A stretch of DNA of 64,000 nt, from NCBI GenBank assembly GCA_900548385.1, contig URKJ01000001.1, positions 1 to 64,000 on the forward strand. The letters run 5' to 3'. The stretch is from an uncultured bacterium. Its GTDB lineage: Bacteria > Verrucomicrobiota > Lentisphaeria > Victivallales > UBA1829. Below are positions 33,848-42,915 of the stretch, piece by piece (position 1 is the stretch's first letter; every line of letters starts with the position of its first letter). Under the pieces are notes generated by a model. The model did no database searches. It worked only from the letters and a program-made list of their open reading frames with translations, and was not told the DNA's origin. Made by a program: the position numbers and the translations under genes.

Positions 33848-34507
33848 ATGAGAAAACTGATTCCGCTCTGTGTATTCATGCTCGCTGCTGCTTTTTTGGA
33901 AGTTTCAGCTCAGGAAAAAACTTCGCAACCGGCTGCTGAACTTCAGGCTGCGAATCTTGCTGCGGATGAGGCTTTGGCGGAAGAGGAGGCCGCAATCGAC
34001 GATTCCGGGAGTGCAATGAACGGGATCGGCGGGAAGCTGCTGATGTATATTCCGAATCGGATCGTTGATTTTCTTGATATTTTTTCGATTGAGCTCAAGA
34101 GCGGTGCGGCGATCGGGGCGGAGTTTTCCATCACCCGCGCGTTCGGGCTGGGTGGGGAATTCGGAGCGTATGGTTCCGCTGTGAAAGGATATAACCGTCA
34201 ATACGGTTTTGCTCTTTCCGAAGGCGTTGAAGCTCAGGCGGTTTCTGCGAGCTATATCAACTTGCAGCGCCCGGTTGTTTACGGCAATGTCGAACGGTTC
34301 TGGGTGCAGGGATCGAACTTCCCGTGTCCGTCCAACCGTCTTTACCGCGAGAAGATCCGGGATTACTGGGCGATTGAGCTCGGCGCGATTTGCCTTGCCG
34401 GCGCGAAAGTTTCCATTCATCCGGTTTCTCTGGCGGATTTCTTTACCGGGCTGATCCTGTTGGATCTCGAAAATGATGATTATGTTCTGCACCCGTATGC
34501 GGAGTGA
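33848..34507 (+). CDS. Exported protein of unknown function upstream of the pilus locus
   Basis: A 219-residue protein with a signal peptide (PLCVFMLAAAFLEVSAQ) followed by an Ala/Glu-rich acidic linker to about residue 55. A compact domain then alternates hydrophobic strands and glycines (K-S-G-A-A-I-G-A-E-F, R-A-F-G-L-G-G-E-F-G). It ends with A-I-E-L-G-A-I-C-L-A-G-A-K-V. It may be an outer-membrane-associated protein. I do not recognise the family. It has its own promoter, an AAGGTGA site and, after its end, a small AGGGAAA/TTTCCCT hairpin at 34542-34561. Confidence 0.65.
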   Translation: MRKLIPLCVFMLAAAFLEVSAQEKTSQPAAELQAANLAADEALAEEEAAIDDSGSAMNGIGGKLLMYIPNRIVDFLDIFSIELKSGAAIGAEFSITRAFGLGGEFGAYGSAVKGYNRQYGFALSEGVEAQAVSASYINLQRPVVYGNVERFWVQGSNFPCPSNRLYREKIRDYWAIELGAICLAGAKVSIHPVSLADFFTGLILLDLENDDYVLHPYAE

Positions 34508-34589
34508 AACGGAGATTTTTTATTTGAAAATATTCAAGGAAAGGGAAATAAATTTTTCCCTATTCTTTGCGAAAAAAGATAAGTCAGGG

Positions 34590-34617
34590 TTGAAAAACAG
34601 AAAACAGCTGTTATTTT
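34590..34617 (+). promoter_or_regulatory. Possible promoter of secG and the pilus genes
   Basis: TTGAAA (34590-34595), 16 bases, TATTTT (34612-34617). Confidence 0.4.
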
Positions 34618-34661
34618 ATCCGGCACGGCTTATGAAACAATAACAAAACAGGATGGTAGAA

Positions 34662-35048
34662 ATGGCAGTGATCGTCAGCGCAATTCTTTATACGGTTGCA
34701 GTGTTAATCGCAATTCTTTTGGTTGCATTGGTTCTTGTGCAGCCGTCGAAAGGCGGCGGGTTCGGTTCCGCGTTCGGCGGAGTAGGGGAAGGTGTGTTCG
34801 GAGCGCAGACAATGGGGTATCTCTCCCGTCTGACCGTAATTCTGATCACCGTGTTTTTTGTCGTGACGCTGGCTCTTGCCGCGATTTCCGGACATAAGCA
34901 GAAAGTCTCTTCCGCAGCCTCCGCCAGTGCTGTTATGAGTGTGGAAGCAAAGGCTGCTCCTGCCGCCGCGCCCGTGGAAAAGAAAGCGGACAATGTGAAA
35001 AAATCGGCGGAAGAGGCGAAAAATACATCTGCAAATACAAAAAAATAA
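34662..35048 (+). CDS. secG: Protein translocase subunit SecG
   Basis: Two transmembrane helices flank the typical loop V-L-V-Q-P-S-K-G-G-G-F-G-S-A-F-G-G, the SecG signature. SecG assists SecYE in moving proteins across the inner membrane. The 128-residue form has an Ala/Lys-rich tail longer than in E. coli. ATG 34662 follows AGGA at normal spacing; the ATG nine bases earlier has no usable site. It precedes the pilus genes. Confidence 0.92.
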   Translation: MAVIVSAILYTVAVLIAILLVALVLVQPSKGGGFGSAFGGVGEGVFGAQTMGYLSRLTVILITVFFVVTLALAAISGHKQKVSSAASASAVMSVEAKAAPAAAPVEKKADNVKKSAEEAKNTSANTKK

Positions 35049-35171
35049 AAGAAAATAGCGTTTTTCCGGCTTTTTCTGAGAAAATGTATTTGCATTTTAT
35101 GAAAATGTATATTAGTGTTTTTTCCGGGACGCGGGGAAACAGAGGTCAATAAAAAACAGGAGTTGCAAAAA

Positions 35172-35870
35172 ATGCGGTTCAGTGTTCAGCTGGTGTTCGT
35201 GTGTGTGCTGATACTTGGGGCATCGTTTATCGCGTCTGCTCAGTCGGATCGAGTGATTGATCCAAAAAGTATAACGTTCAAAATGGAGTTCTTTGAAGCT
35301 CCGTCTCTTCCGACGACCGGCGGTATTCAGGTTACCAGCTCTTCCGGATTGAAGTGGCTTACTGCAATGATCACCTATGTTCCGACACTGAATTATGAGG
35401 AATCGAGACGCTCCAATGCAAAGCAGTTCCGTTGGCTGGATGATTTTTCCGTTACCCTGCATGTGATTGTACCTGCCCGTGAGGGGTACGGCAGATATGC
35501 TTTGCTCTCCGGAAAACAGGTTTTCTGGAGTGTGCCGGAGGATGGACAGACCCACCGGGCGTTTTTTGCGATTCCTCCGCAGATTTTGAAACGTTACGGC
35601 GCATTTAACAAGATGAACCGGGAAACCGCATCGGCTCTTCCGGCTCTGGTTGAGTTCCGGAACAAGGAGCAGGTGCTTCTGGCGCGTTATTATTATATTC
35701 CGAAAAAGCAAAATCAGCAGAATGTCATTCGCAGCTTTTCACAGATCATGGGCGCGAATGTCGGTTTTCTGAAACTTCCCTCCGCGATTCTTCCGAAAGA
35801 GCAGACTCCGTGGAATCTTGTTGAAGTTGATTCGTTTGATCTTTCCAAAAGTGCAGTAGAAGGCAAGTGA
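35172..35870 (+). CDS. Exported protein before pilM, unknown function
   Basis: A 232-residue protein with a signal peptide (LVFVCVLILGASFIASA) and a beta-rich domain without recognised motifs. AGGAG precedes ATG 35172, and the stop lies only four bases before pilM, so it belongs to the pilus operon. By position it corresponds to the outer protein Amuc_1102 in the Akkermansia locus; I have no sequence comparison to prove this. Confidence 0.6.
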   Translation: MRFSVQLVFVCVLILGASFIASAQSDRVIDPKSITFKMEFFEAPSLPTTGGIQVTSSSGLKWLTAMITYVPTLNYEESRRSNAKQFRWLDDFSVTLHVIVPAREGYGRYALLSGKQVFWSVPEDGQTHRAFFAIPPQILKRYGAFNKMNRETASALPALVEFRNKEQVLLARYYYIPKKQNQQNVIRSFSQIMGANVGFLKLPSAILPKEQTPWNLVEVDSFDLSKSAVEGK

Positions 35871-35874
35871 TTCC

Positions 35875-37677
35875 ATGGCAAGAAAACCTAATGTTTTATG
35901 TATTGACATCGGCGCGGACACGCTGAAAGCTGCGGAGTTTTCCTACTCTCAGGAAGGTTCGATGGAACTGGTGAATTTTGTGTTTACCGAGTTCGGCTAT
36001 ACGGATGCCGCTTCTTTGGAAAATTCCGATTCTTCCGTGGAAATGCTGCTCGCGTTGAAGAACTTGTTTACAGAAAACACATTTGCGGCAAAAATCGTCA
36101 ACGTTTCGCTCTCCGCGCAGAGTGCGCTGGTTCGTTTTGTCAAGATTCCCGCGCTGACGGATGAGGAATCCAAGATTCATCAGATCATTGAGTTTGAGGC
36201 AAAGCAGAATTCTCCGTTTCCGATCGAACAGACAATCTGGGATTCCCAGATCGTCGGCGTTTCCGAAGATTCGACGGAAATTGATGCGATGATCGTATAT
36301 GTCCGCAGTTCGGAAGTCGAGCGGATCGTGAATATCATCCGGGAAGCCGGAAAGAAAGTCGGCAACATCGAAGTCGCTCCGACTGCCGGTTACAATGCCT
36401 GCCGCGCCAATATGGTCGGCGAGGAAAGCTGCGAAATGATTCTTAATATCGGCGGTCATTGCTCCACGCTGTCTTTCCTTGATAACGGCAGACTGTTTGA
36501 ACGGACGATTCCGATTGCCGGTAATGCGATCACTCAGCAGATCAGCAAGGAATTCGGTATTTCGTTCAAGGATGCAGAAGATTTGAAACGCCGTCACGGT
36601 TTTGTCGCTCTTGGCGGAGCTTATGAAGACCCCGAATCCGAAGTCGCCGCGATCGTTTCAAAAATTGTGCGTAACCAGATGACTCGTCTGCACGGAGAGA
36701 TCAGCCGTTCGATCAATCTGTACCGCGCGCACCAGAAAGGCAACAAGCCGGAAAAACTCTATCTCGCCGGCGGAAGTTCCGTAATGGCGTACATGCCGCG
36801 TTTCTTTTCGGAAAAATTGAAAATCCCGGTTGATTATTTGAATCCGTTCCAGATCGTTACGGTCATGGATTCCGTGGATAAGGAAGCTCTTTCGGAAGTC
36901 GCGCACCTGTTTTCCGAAGTGATTGGTCTCGGACTCCGCAATGTCGGTGTCTGCCCGATTGAAGTTTCGCTGATTCCCGATTCTCTGCGCCGGGAACGGG
37001 TTGCCCGCCAGAAGCAGCCTTATTTCTACGCTTCCGCTTTTGCTCTTCTGCTTTGTCTTGGAATAACCTGTTGGAGTTTCTACAAGCAGTATGATACCGT
37101 ATCCAAGGATGAAGAGCGGGCGAAGAAGGAAGTTGATAAAACGCAGCTCGCCATGAAACAGGTCGACGGCGCTTACCGCAAATTGAATGCGGAAATTTCC
37201 GAATTCCGGCAGGCGCAGGATTTGTTGAAAGAGCGTAATCTTTGGCCGGACATTTATAATAAGATTCAGACGGCGATTCCTGCTGAGATCTGGCTTTCTT
37301 CCGTGAGAGGCATTTCCGAGCTTGGAAAAGTTGCTTCTGCATCGACGATTTCCACCGATGCTCCTTCCGAAGGCGGATTCGGCGGTTTTGGCGGGTTCGG
37401 AGGATTCAATGAGTCTGCCGGAGCTGCAAAACAGGCAACTCCCACGGAGTATAAATGGATCGAATTTGAAGGATATATCCGGACGACTCCGAAAACGCGG
37501 GAAGTTACCAGAATTTACGAAGAGTTCAAAAACAAATTGGCAAAAACAGGACTTTTCAAAGCATTTACGATTGCAGACAGCGACCGTATGATCAAGAATT
37601 TCAAATTGGCTCCGCAGGATTCAAACATTTCCTCGTTTAAAATCGAGGCCGAACTGCTGACACCTATAAAGAGATGA
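35875..37677 (+). CDS. pilM: PilM-like ATPase-fold protein fused to a PilN-like domain
   Basis: Residues 1-370 are the actin-like PilM/GspL fold (L-C-I-D-I-G-A-D-T-L-K-A; I-L-N-I-G-G-H-C-S-T-L-S; Y-L-A-G-G-S-S). A transmembrane helix lies near 383-401, followed by a coiled coil and a small domain as in PilN (periplasmic ferredoxin-like fold, W-L-S-S-V). Near residues 500-512 there is an unusual G-F-G-G-F-G-G-F-G-G-F repeat. PilM and PilN link the cytoplasmic assembly motor to the pilus or type II secretion platform, and here they are one 600-residue protein. In Akkermansia the equivalent PilM is Amuc_1101. Confidence 0.85.
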   Translation: MARKPNVLCIDIGADTLKAAEFSYSQEGSMELVNFVFTEFGYTDAASLENSDSSVEMLLALKNLFTENTFAAKIVNVSLSAQSALVRFVKIPALTDEESKIHQIIEFEAKQNSPFPIEQTIWDSQIVGVSEDSTEIDAMIVYVRSSEVERIVNIIREAGKKVGNIEVAPTAGYNACRANMVGEESCEMILNIGGHCSTLSFLDNGRLFERTIPIAGNAITQQISKEFGISFKDAEDLKRRHGFVALGGAYEDPESEVAAIVSKIVRNQMTRLHGEISRSINLYRAHQKGNKPEKLYLAGGSSVMAYMPRFFSEKLKIPVDYLNPFQIVTVMDSVDKEALSEVAHLFSEVIGLGLRNVGVCPIEVSLIPDSLRRERVARQKQPYFYASAFALLLCLGITCWSFYKQYDTVSKDEERAKKEVDKTQLAMKQVDGAYRKLNAEISEFRQAQDLLKERNLWPDIYNKIQTAIPAEIWLSSVRGISELGKVASASTISTDAPSEGGFGGFGGFGGFNESAGAAKQATPTEYKWIEFEGYIRTTPKTREVTRIYEEFKNKLAKTGLFKAFTIADSDRMIKNFKLAPQDSNISSFKIEAELLTPIKR

Positions 37678-37696
37678 GGATGGAGAAAACAGAACC

Positions 37697-39061
37697 ATGA
37701 AAATTCCGATGCGAAATATTCCTTTGATCATTGTCCTTGGATTGACTGTACTGATTTCTCTTTATCTTATCTATCTTGTGATTGTGAAACACAGCCAGGT
37801 GGCGCAGATCAACACGAAACTTGAAGAGTATAAAACAGTTTTGGAAGAGGCGAATAAGAGAAAACCGCCCGCGCCTGTTATAGAAAATTACAGAAATATC
37901 ACCGTGGATGCGGCAAAAGTGGAAATGGAAAAGTTTCTGCTCCAACGCAGGTTTGGACAATTCTACCGGAAACCGCTGCTGCTTCTGGCGAATGCGATCG
38001 GAATTTCCGGCAAAGAGTTGGAAAAGAAATTTCAGGATTATTACAATGCTTTGCCGGAAGACCGCAAGCTGGAGGTCGCCGGAACCAAAGAACTGGTTCC
38101 CGATTTCCTGTCCGGCAAGGACCGTGCAAAACTGGATCTTGAAATGTCGCGTTACCGCGATTATCTGAATGAATCGGCATTGCTGAAAGCGTTTGCCGAA
38201 TATTACTCCTCTCTTCCGAATGAGGAGCGCGGCAATATTATCGGCGGAGAGAATGACCGGAAACTTCTGGATAAGTTTCTGGAAAAATACGACAAGGAGA
38301 AAGTCGCAAAGGGCAAGGAAGCGTTCCGGACAGCCATGGCGGAGATCACGGTCGAGCCGGTGCAGGACGACAATGTTCATCAGTTCATTCTTGCTGCGCT
38401 TGGACTTCCCCGTACCGCGTTTGTCACATACTATAAAGGAAATCTGAGAGCTCTTCAGAATCTGTTTTACACGAAGTCGGTCATTCCCGGAGCGGAAACG
38501 CTTGCGGATGTGGAGAAGTTTACATTCAAAGCTGATTTTCAGCCGGAGCAGAAGCAGATTCCGCTGGTGATACAGCAGATGGTCATGCGGGAAGATCTGT
38601 TCAGGCGTCTCCGTCGTGCAGGTGTCGTGCAGCTGGTATCGCTGACCGAGACCTCGACCCCGCTGATCGGTCAGAAACAGGACCCTTACCTGTTCTTTGA
38701 TTATGAACTTGTGCTTCTTGCCCCGATGGATACGCTTCGCAAGCTGGTCAACATTTTGCAGGAGGCGTATCGGGATAATGTCGTGTACAGCATTCGGGAT
38801 GTTTCGCTGTCCCGTGCTCCGGCCGGCGAGAAGATCCCGGAGCTGATTGCTGCGGAAACCAAGGATCCGGCGATTACGCTGATTCAGCAATTTCAGACAC
38901 CGGACTTTGAAGTCAAAGATACGGATGAAAATCTGCTTGCCGGCTCTTACCGTCAGCCAATGGTCGGCAAAAACAACAATATCGAAATGAGATTGTCTGT
39001 CCGGTTCATTCTGTACATTGCCAATCGCCTGGAACGCGTTGATTCGCAGAAGACTAACTGA
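37697..39061 (+). CDS. PilO-like / Amuc_1100-like pilus alignment protein
   Basis: A 454-residue protein with one N-terminal transmembrane helix (residues 8-29), a coiled coil and two alpha-beta repeats. The C-terminus (E-L-V-L-L-A-P-M-D-T-L-R-K-L-V-N-I-L, then I-E-M-R-L-S-V-R-F-I-L-Y) recalls that of Amuc_1100, the Akkermansia envelope protein with a PilO-type fold. Residues 85-230 are an additional helical segment not found in the 317-residue Amuc_1100. It lies between PilM/N and the calcium-loop protein. Family placement rests on position, topology and the C-terminal pattern, not on a search. Confidence 0.65.
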   Translation: MKIPMRNIPLIIVLGLTVLISLYLIYLVIVKHSQVAQINTKLEEYKTVLEEANKRKPPAPVIENYRNITVDAAKVEMEKFLLQRRFGQFYRKPLLLLANAIGISGKELEKKFQDYYNALPEDRKLEVAGTKELVPDFLSGKDRAKLDLEMSRYRDYLNESALLKAFAEYYSSLPNEERGNIIGGENDRKLLDKFLEKYDKEKVAKGKEAFRTAMAEITVEPVQDDNVHQFILAALGLPRTAFVTYYKGNLRALQNLFYTKSVIPGAETLADVEKFTFKADFQPEQKQIPLVIQQMVMREDLFRRLRRAGVVQLVSLTETSTPLIGQKQDPYLFFDYELVLLAPMDTLRKLVNILQEAYRDNVVYSIRDVSLSRAPAGEKIPELIAAETKDPAITLIQQFQTPDFEVKDTDENLLAGSYRQPMVGKNNNIEMRLSVRFILYIANRLERVDSQKTN

Positions 39062-39073
39062 GGTAAAATTATC

Positions 39074-40360
39074 ATGCTGAAAAAACATTATGAAAAAGTC
39101 ATTCTTGCAGTACTGTTACTGATATTTATTCTTCTGCTTGGTTTCCAGATCATGGTGATCCTGCGGGCGAGAGATGTTGAGATTGATACCGTGCTTGGAG
39201 TCAAGCCGCCGAAACCGGGTTATCCGCGCCAGATTGATTTTTCAAAGCCGGAATTCTCGGAAAAGCAAATGTTCGAGTCGGAAAAATCACATTGGCTTTC
39301 CGACCCTGCAAAAGTCGGGAAAAATGATATTTGTCAGGCGGAGCCGATCATCCGCTGCCCGTATGGTCCGCATATGATCCCCGTGGCGGATTATCCCGCT
39401 CTGAATGCCGAGGCTCCGGGAAAATGCTCCATTTGTGAAAAGTCGATCCGGGTTCTGAAAACGAAACTGAAAGTTACCGCCGATGACTCGGACGGTGACG
39501 GTATGCCGGATAAGTTCGAGCTCCGTTGGGGATTGAACCCGAAAGATCCGAAAGACGCATTTCTGGATGCGGATCAGGATGGATTTACCAACTTGGAGGA
39601 ATACCAGGCGGGAACCAATCCGAAAGATCCGAAGAGCCGTCCCAATTATGCGAAAAAGCTGTATTACGAAAAATTGGAGAACGAGCCGCTTGGCATGTGG
39701 CTTTCCCGGTTCGGCTCCAGTGCCACCAATGATTCCGATGTGAAGAACTGGGAGGTGCAAATCCGTTATTTCCGCGATCTGAGACGCAGAAATACCCGGA
39801 GGACGCGTGTTCACGACGGCAAGAAGATCGGAGAGACCTTTGCCGTTGGTTCCAAAACCTATATTCTGGAAGAGATCCGTAAGGATTTCAAGGTGAAACC
39901 GAAGACCAGAGAAGTGGAAAACCGTTCCATGATCGTTGTGCGGGAATATGATGCCAAAAACAAGAAGGCGGTCGGATTGCCGATTCTGGCAAAACTTGGA
40001 GAAATCCGCGGCAATGAAGTCATTGAAGAGATGGTGGATCCGAGAAAGCGTGTGACTTTCTACTTCGTCACTGACAACCAATCCTTTGATCAGTATGTCG
40101 GAGATGAGTTCAAGCTCGGAGATGAAAAACGCGGGGAAGACGTGCTTGTCGTTCAGGATGCGGATCCCGTGAAGAAGACGGTTACTGTGAAGACCGCCAA
40201 CAATACTCTGGAGTATATCAAACCGATTCCGGAGGATCTTCTGCGCCCGGCCGGCAGCGAGGGAATATTCGAAGGGCCGCCGGAAGAGATGATGCGTATG
40301 CCGGAGTTCCGCAGAAATGACAACAGAAGCGGAATGAGAAACAGAAGAAGAAATAGATAA
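39074..40360 (+). CDS. Membrane-anchored protein with calcium-binding repeats and a cysteine motif
   Basis: A 428-residue protein with a transmembrane helix (residues 10-30). Cysteines 87, 95, 118 and 121 (ending C-S-I-C) could bind zinc. Residues 138-188 carry D-S-D-G-D-G-M-P-D and D-A-D-Q-D-G-F, thrombospondin type 3-like calcium loops spaced by L-N-P-K-D-P and T-N-P-K-D-P. The rest is beta-rich, and the end is Arg/Asn-rich. By gene order it takes the place of Amuc_1099. It may bridge inner-membrane PilM/N/O parts to the secretins as PilP does, but I cannot show that. Confidence 0.65.
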   Translation: MLKKHYEKVILAVLLLIFILLLGFQIMVILRARDVEIDTVLGVKPPKPGYPRQIDFSKPEFSEKQMFESEKSHWLSDPAKVGKNDICQAEPIIRCPYGPHMIPVADYPALNAEAPGKCSICEKSIRVLKTKLKVTADDSDGDGMPDKFELRWGLNPKDPKDAFLDADQDGFTNLEEYQAGTNPKDPKSRPNYAKKLYYEKLENEPLGMWLSRFGSSATNDSDVKNWEVQIRYFRDLRRRNTRRTRVHDGKKIGETFAVGSKTYILEEIRKDFKVKPKTREVENRSMIVVREYDAKNKKAVGLPILAKLGEIRGNEVIEEMVDPRKRVTFYFVTDNQSFDQYVGDEFKLGDEKRGEDVLVVQDADPVKKTVTVKTANNTLEYIKPIPEDLLRPAGSEGIFEGPPEEMMRMPEFRRNDNRSGMRNRRRNR

Positions 40361-40396
40361 AATTAGAATAAAACATATTGGAGAGAAAGTAATACT

Positions 40397-42877
40397 ATGA
40401 AAAGACAGTTGAGAGCCGGCCTTCACGCCCCGTTTCCCACGACGGTAAAATTCGTGTTGTCTTTGGTTTTCTCCTGCGCCTTCCTCAATGCGTTGAATGC
40501 CGTGGATTTCACGGATATCAATGACAGGGAAGCCGTGCAGCGTGACAGCAAAGTCGACACCATTGATCCTCTGCTTGCCGAGGCAGTAGAACTGCGCGAC
40601 AAAGGGAATTATAAAGCCGCTGTGGAGAAGTGCGATCAGGCGCTTCGGAAAATCCGGGAACTGAATCTCGGAGATGGTCCCTTTGCCGTGGCGAAACGAA
40701 GCATGGTTGTTCAGCTGAGCAATGATATACGTTCTCAATGGGGCAAAGTTCTGGTTCAGCGGGCAAGGACCCTGATGCAGGAAGGCTATGCCGAAGCTGC
40801 CAAGGATCCGCAGGCGTCTTCCGCAAAAGTGCGTCAGTCCATTGAACTGGCACGGGAAGCCCGCCGCGAGTCTCCGGATACGCAGGAAGCGGTCGAGCAG
40901 ATCCTTCAGATGGGCGACAAGATGCTCCGTTCCAATACGTTCCGTCAGGATACTTCGATTGCCGGCCTTGATCCTGAAAACGCTTCCAGAAAAGAGCAGA
41001 TCGCGATTCATCTGAGAGAAGCCGCTGTCTTTTACAAGAATAAGCAGTATGCCCGCGCACGCGATGTGCTCGAACAGGTGCTTGTGTTGGACCCGTATAA
41101 TGAGAAAGCTGTTTATGACCTGAAGAAAGTCTACCGCAGACTTTACCGCATTGCGGAACTCCGCAGAGAAAATGAAGTGCTGGAAGCCCGCAGCGACTCC
41201 GAATGGAGATGGACCAATTCCATCCTGCCGCGCGGCGATCAGCTCGCGGAAGAGCGCGGTCCGCAGGAAGCCGTGAACGAAGGCAAAACGCAGATGTATG
41301 AGAAACTCCAGTCGATCATCATTCCGGAAGTCGATTTCGGCGGAGTCAATATTTCCAGCATTGTCCGTCAGCTGAACAAGCGCAGCCGCGAATGCGATCC
41401 GGAAGGCAAGGGCATCAACCTGATTTATTCGCCTTCCGATAACGACATTCAGGAAGTCACGCTGAACTTCACCAATATGCCGATCGGCGAAATCATCCGC
41501 TATCTCTGCCAGTATGCCAGACTGAAATACAAAGTGGAAGACAAGGCTGTCCGTATTGCGTCGGAAGGCATTGACGATATGGATACCCGTTACTTCAAGA
41601 TGCGTTCCGCCGTGTATGCGCGTCTTGCCAATCAGAAAGCCAAACCGGCGGAACGGAAGAGTTCCAGCGGCGGTGGAAATGACGGTCTTGACCTCGGTTT
41701 GGGGACTGGCGAGGATTTCGGTGAAAGCATTGCGAAAGGCAGTGCTTCCGGCGAACGCCGCGAACCGCTGACGACACAGCCCGATACGGAAGCCCTGAAA
41801 AAATATTTTGAACTCCGCGGTATCCGTTTCGAGCCCGGTTCCTCAATCGCTTACGATGAACGTTCCAGCAAACTGACGGTCAAGAATACACCGGAAAATC
41901 TCCGCGCGATGGAGAATCTGCTGCGCGAGATTGATATTGTGACTCCGCTGGTGCTGATCGAAGCGAAGTTCCTTGAAATTTCCGTAACCGACCTGGAAGA
42001 GCTCGGATTTGACTGGACGATGACCCGCGACAACAGCAATCCGGCGTGGATGACCGGTATTGCCAACTCGGAAACAGGTTTGATCCCGTTCACCGGAGCG
42101 CAGATGTTCCAGACTCTGACGCGTCATTATGTCGGCGCTGATTCTTCGGCGTCCACAAGCTCCGTGAATCCGGCGGCTTTCATCAACAATCTGAATATCA
42201 TGCCGAATTTCGGTCCCAACGGGGCTTATAATGTGTTCCTGACCGTAAATGCGATTGATCAGAGCGAGCGCGGTGAAGTGCTGTCCGCTCCGAAGATCAT
42301 TGCGACTTCCGGCGTGAATGCCACGATTGAGTTTGCAAAGCAGATGTACTTCCCGGATACCTGGAATGAGCCGGAGGTTACGACCTCGAACAATACCTAT
42401 CTGTATACGCCGCCGTATCCGGATTTCGGTGATGAGACCGCTGTCGGTATCACGTTCTCCGTGACGCCGTATGTCAGTTCGAACAATCACACCATTGAAC
42501 TTACGCTTTCTCCGAAGATTCTGGACCTCGTTGGATGGACCGAGTATAATTATGATATTATCATTGGCAACACGAGTTCCCAGAATGCGGCAATGAAGAT
42601 GCCGGAACTTGCCGTGCGCGAGATCGACACGAAGGTGAAAGTGTATGACGGGGAAACGATCGTGCTCGGCGGTATTCTGGAAGATTCCTCCTCTCAGCTT
42701 GATGACAAATATCCGTTCCTCGGAGATTTCCCGCTGCTCGGACGTCTTTTCTCCACGCAGGCCCATCGGCAGGTCAAACGCAATCTGATGGTTTTTGTGA
42801 CAACAAGAATCATGAACCTTGACGGCGTGCCTGTGAAAACGAAAAACGACAACGGTCTCTTCGACTTCAACAGGTGA
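40397..42877 (+). CDS. PilQ-like secretin 1
   Basis: An 826-residue outer-membrane channel protein with a signal-like N-terminus after a 20-residue extension. Two TPR-like stretches follow (A-V-E-L-R-D-K-G-N-Y-K-A-A and A-V-F-Y-K-N-K-Q-Y-A-R-A-R-D), then secretin N-domains and the secretin core from about residue 530 (G-E-V-L-S-A-P-K-I-I-A-T-S-G and D-K-Y-P-F-L-G-D-F-P-L-L-G-R-L-F). Secretins form the gated pore for type IV pili or type II secretion. It is followed directly by a second secretin whose first start overlaps its stop. Confidence 0.88.
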   Translation: MKRQLRAGLHAPFPTTVKFVLSLVFSCAFLNALNAVDFTDINDREAVQRDSKVDTIDPLLAEAVELRDKGNYKAAVEKCDQALRKIRELNLGDGPFAVAKRSMVVQLSNDIRSQWGKVLVQRARTLMQEGYAEAAKDPQASSAKVRQSIELAREARRESPDTQEAVEQILQMGDKMLRSNTFRQDTSIAGLDPENASRKEQIAIHLREAAVFYKNKQYARARDVLEQVLVLDPYNEKAVYDLKKVYRRLYRIAELRRENEVLEARSDSEWRWTNSILPRGDQLAEERGPQEAVNEGKTQMYEKLQSIIIPEVDFGGVNISSIVRQLNKRSRECDPEGKGINLIYSPSDNDIQEVTLNFTNMPIGEIIRYLCQYARLKYKVEDKAVRIASEGIDDMDTRYFKMRSAVYARLANQKAKPAERKSSSGGGNDGLDLGLGTGEDFGESIAKGSASGERREPLTTQPDTEALKKYFELRGIRFEPGSSIAYDERSSKLTVKNTPENLRAMENLLREIDIVTPLVLIEAKFLEISVTDLEELGFDWTMTRDNSNPAWMTGIANSETGLIPFTGAQMFQTLTRHYVGADSSASTSSVNPAAFINNLNIMPNFGPNGAYNVFLTVNAIDQSERGEVLSAPKIIATSGVNATIEFAKQMYFPDTWNEPEVTTSNNTYLYTPPYPDFGDETAVGITFSVTPYVSSNNHTIELTLSPKILDLVGWTEYNYDIIIGNTSSQNAAMKMPELAVREIDTKVKVYDGETIVLGGILEDSSSQLDDKYPFLGDFPLLGRLFSTQAHRQVKRNLMVFVTTRIMNLDGVPVKTKNDNGLFDFNR

Positions 42878-42915
42878 TAATGATGAAAGAATATATGAAC
42901 CATTTGGAGGACTCC

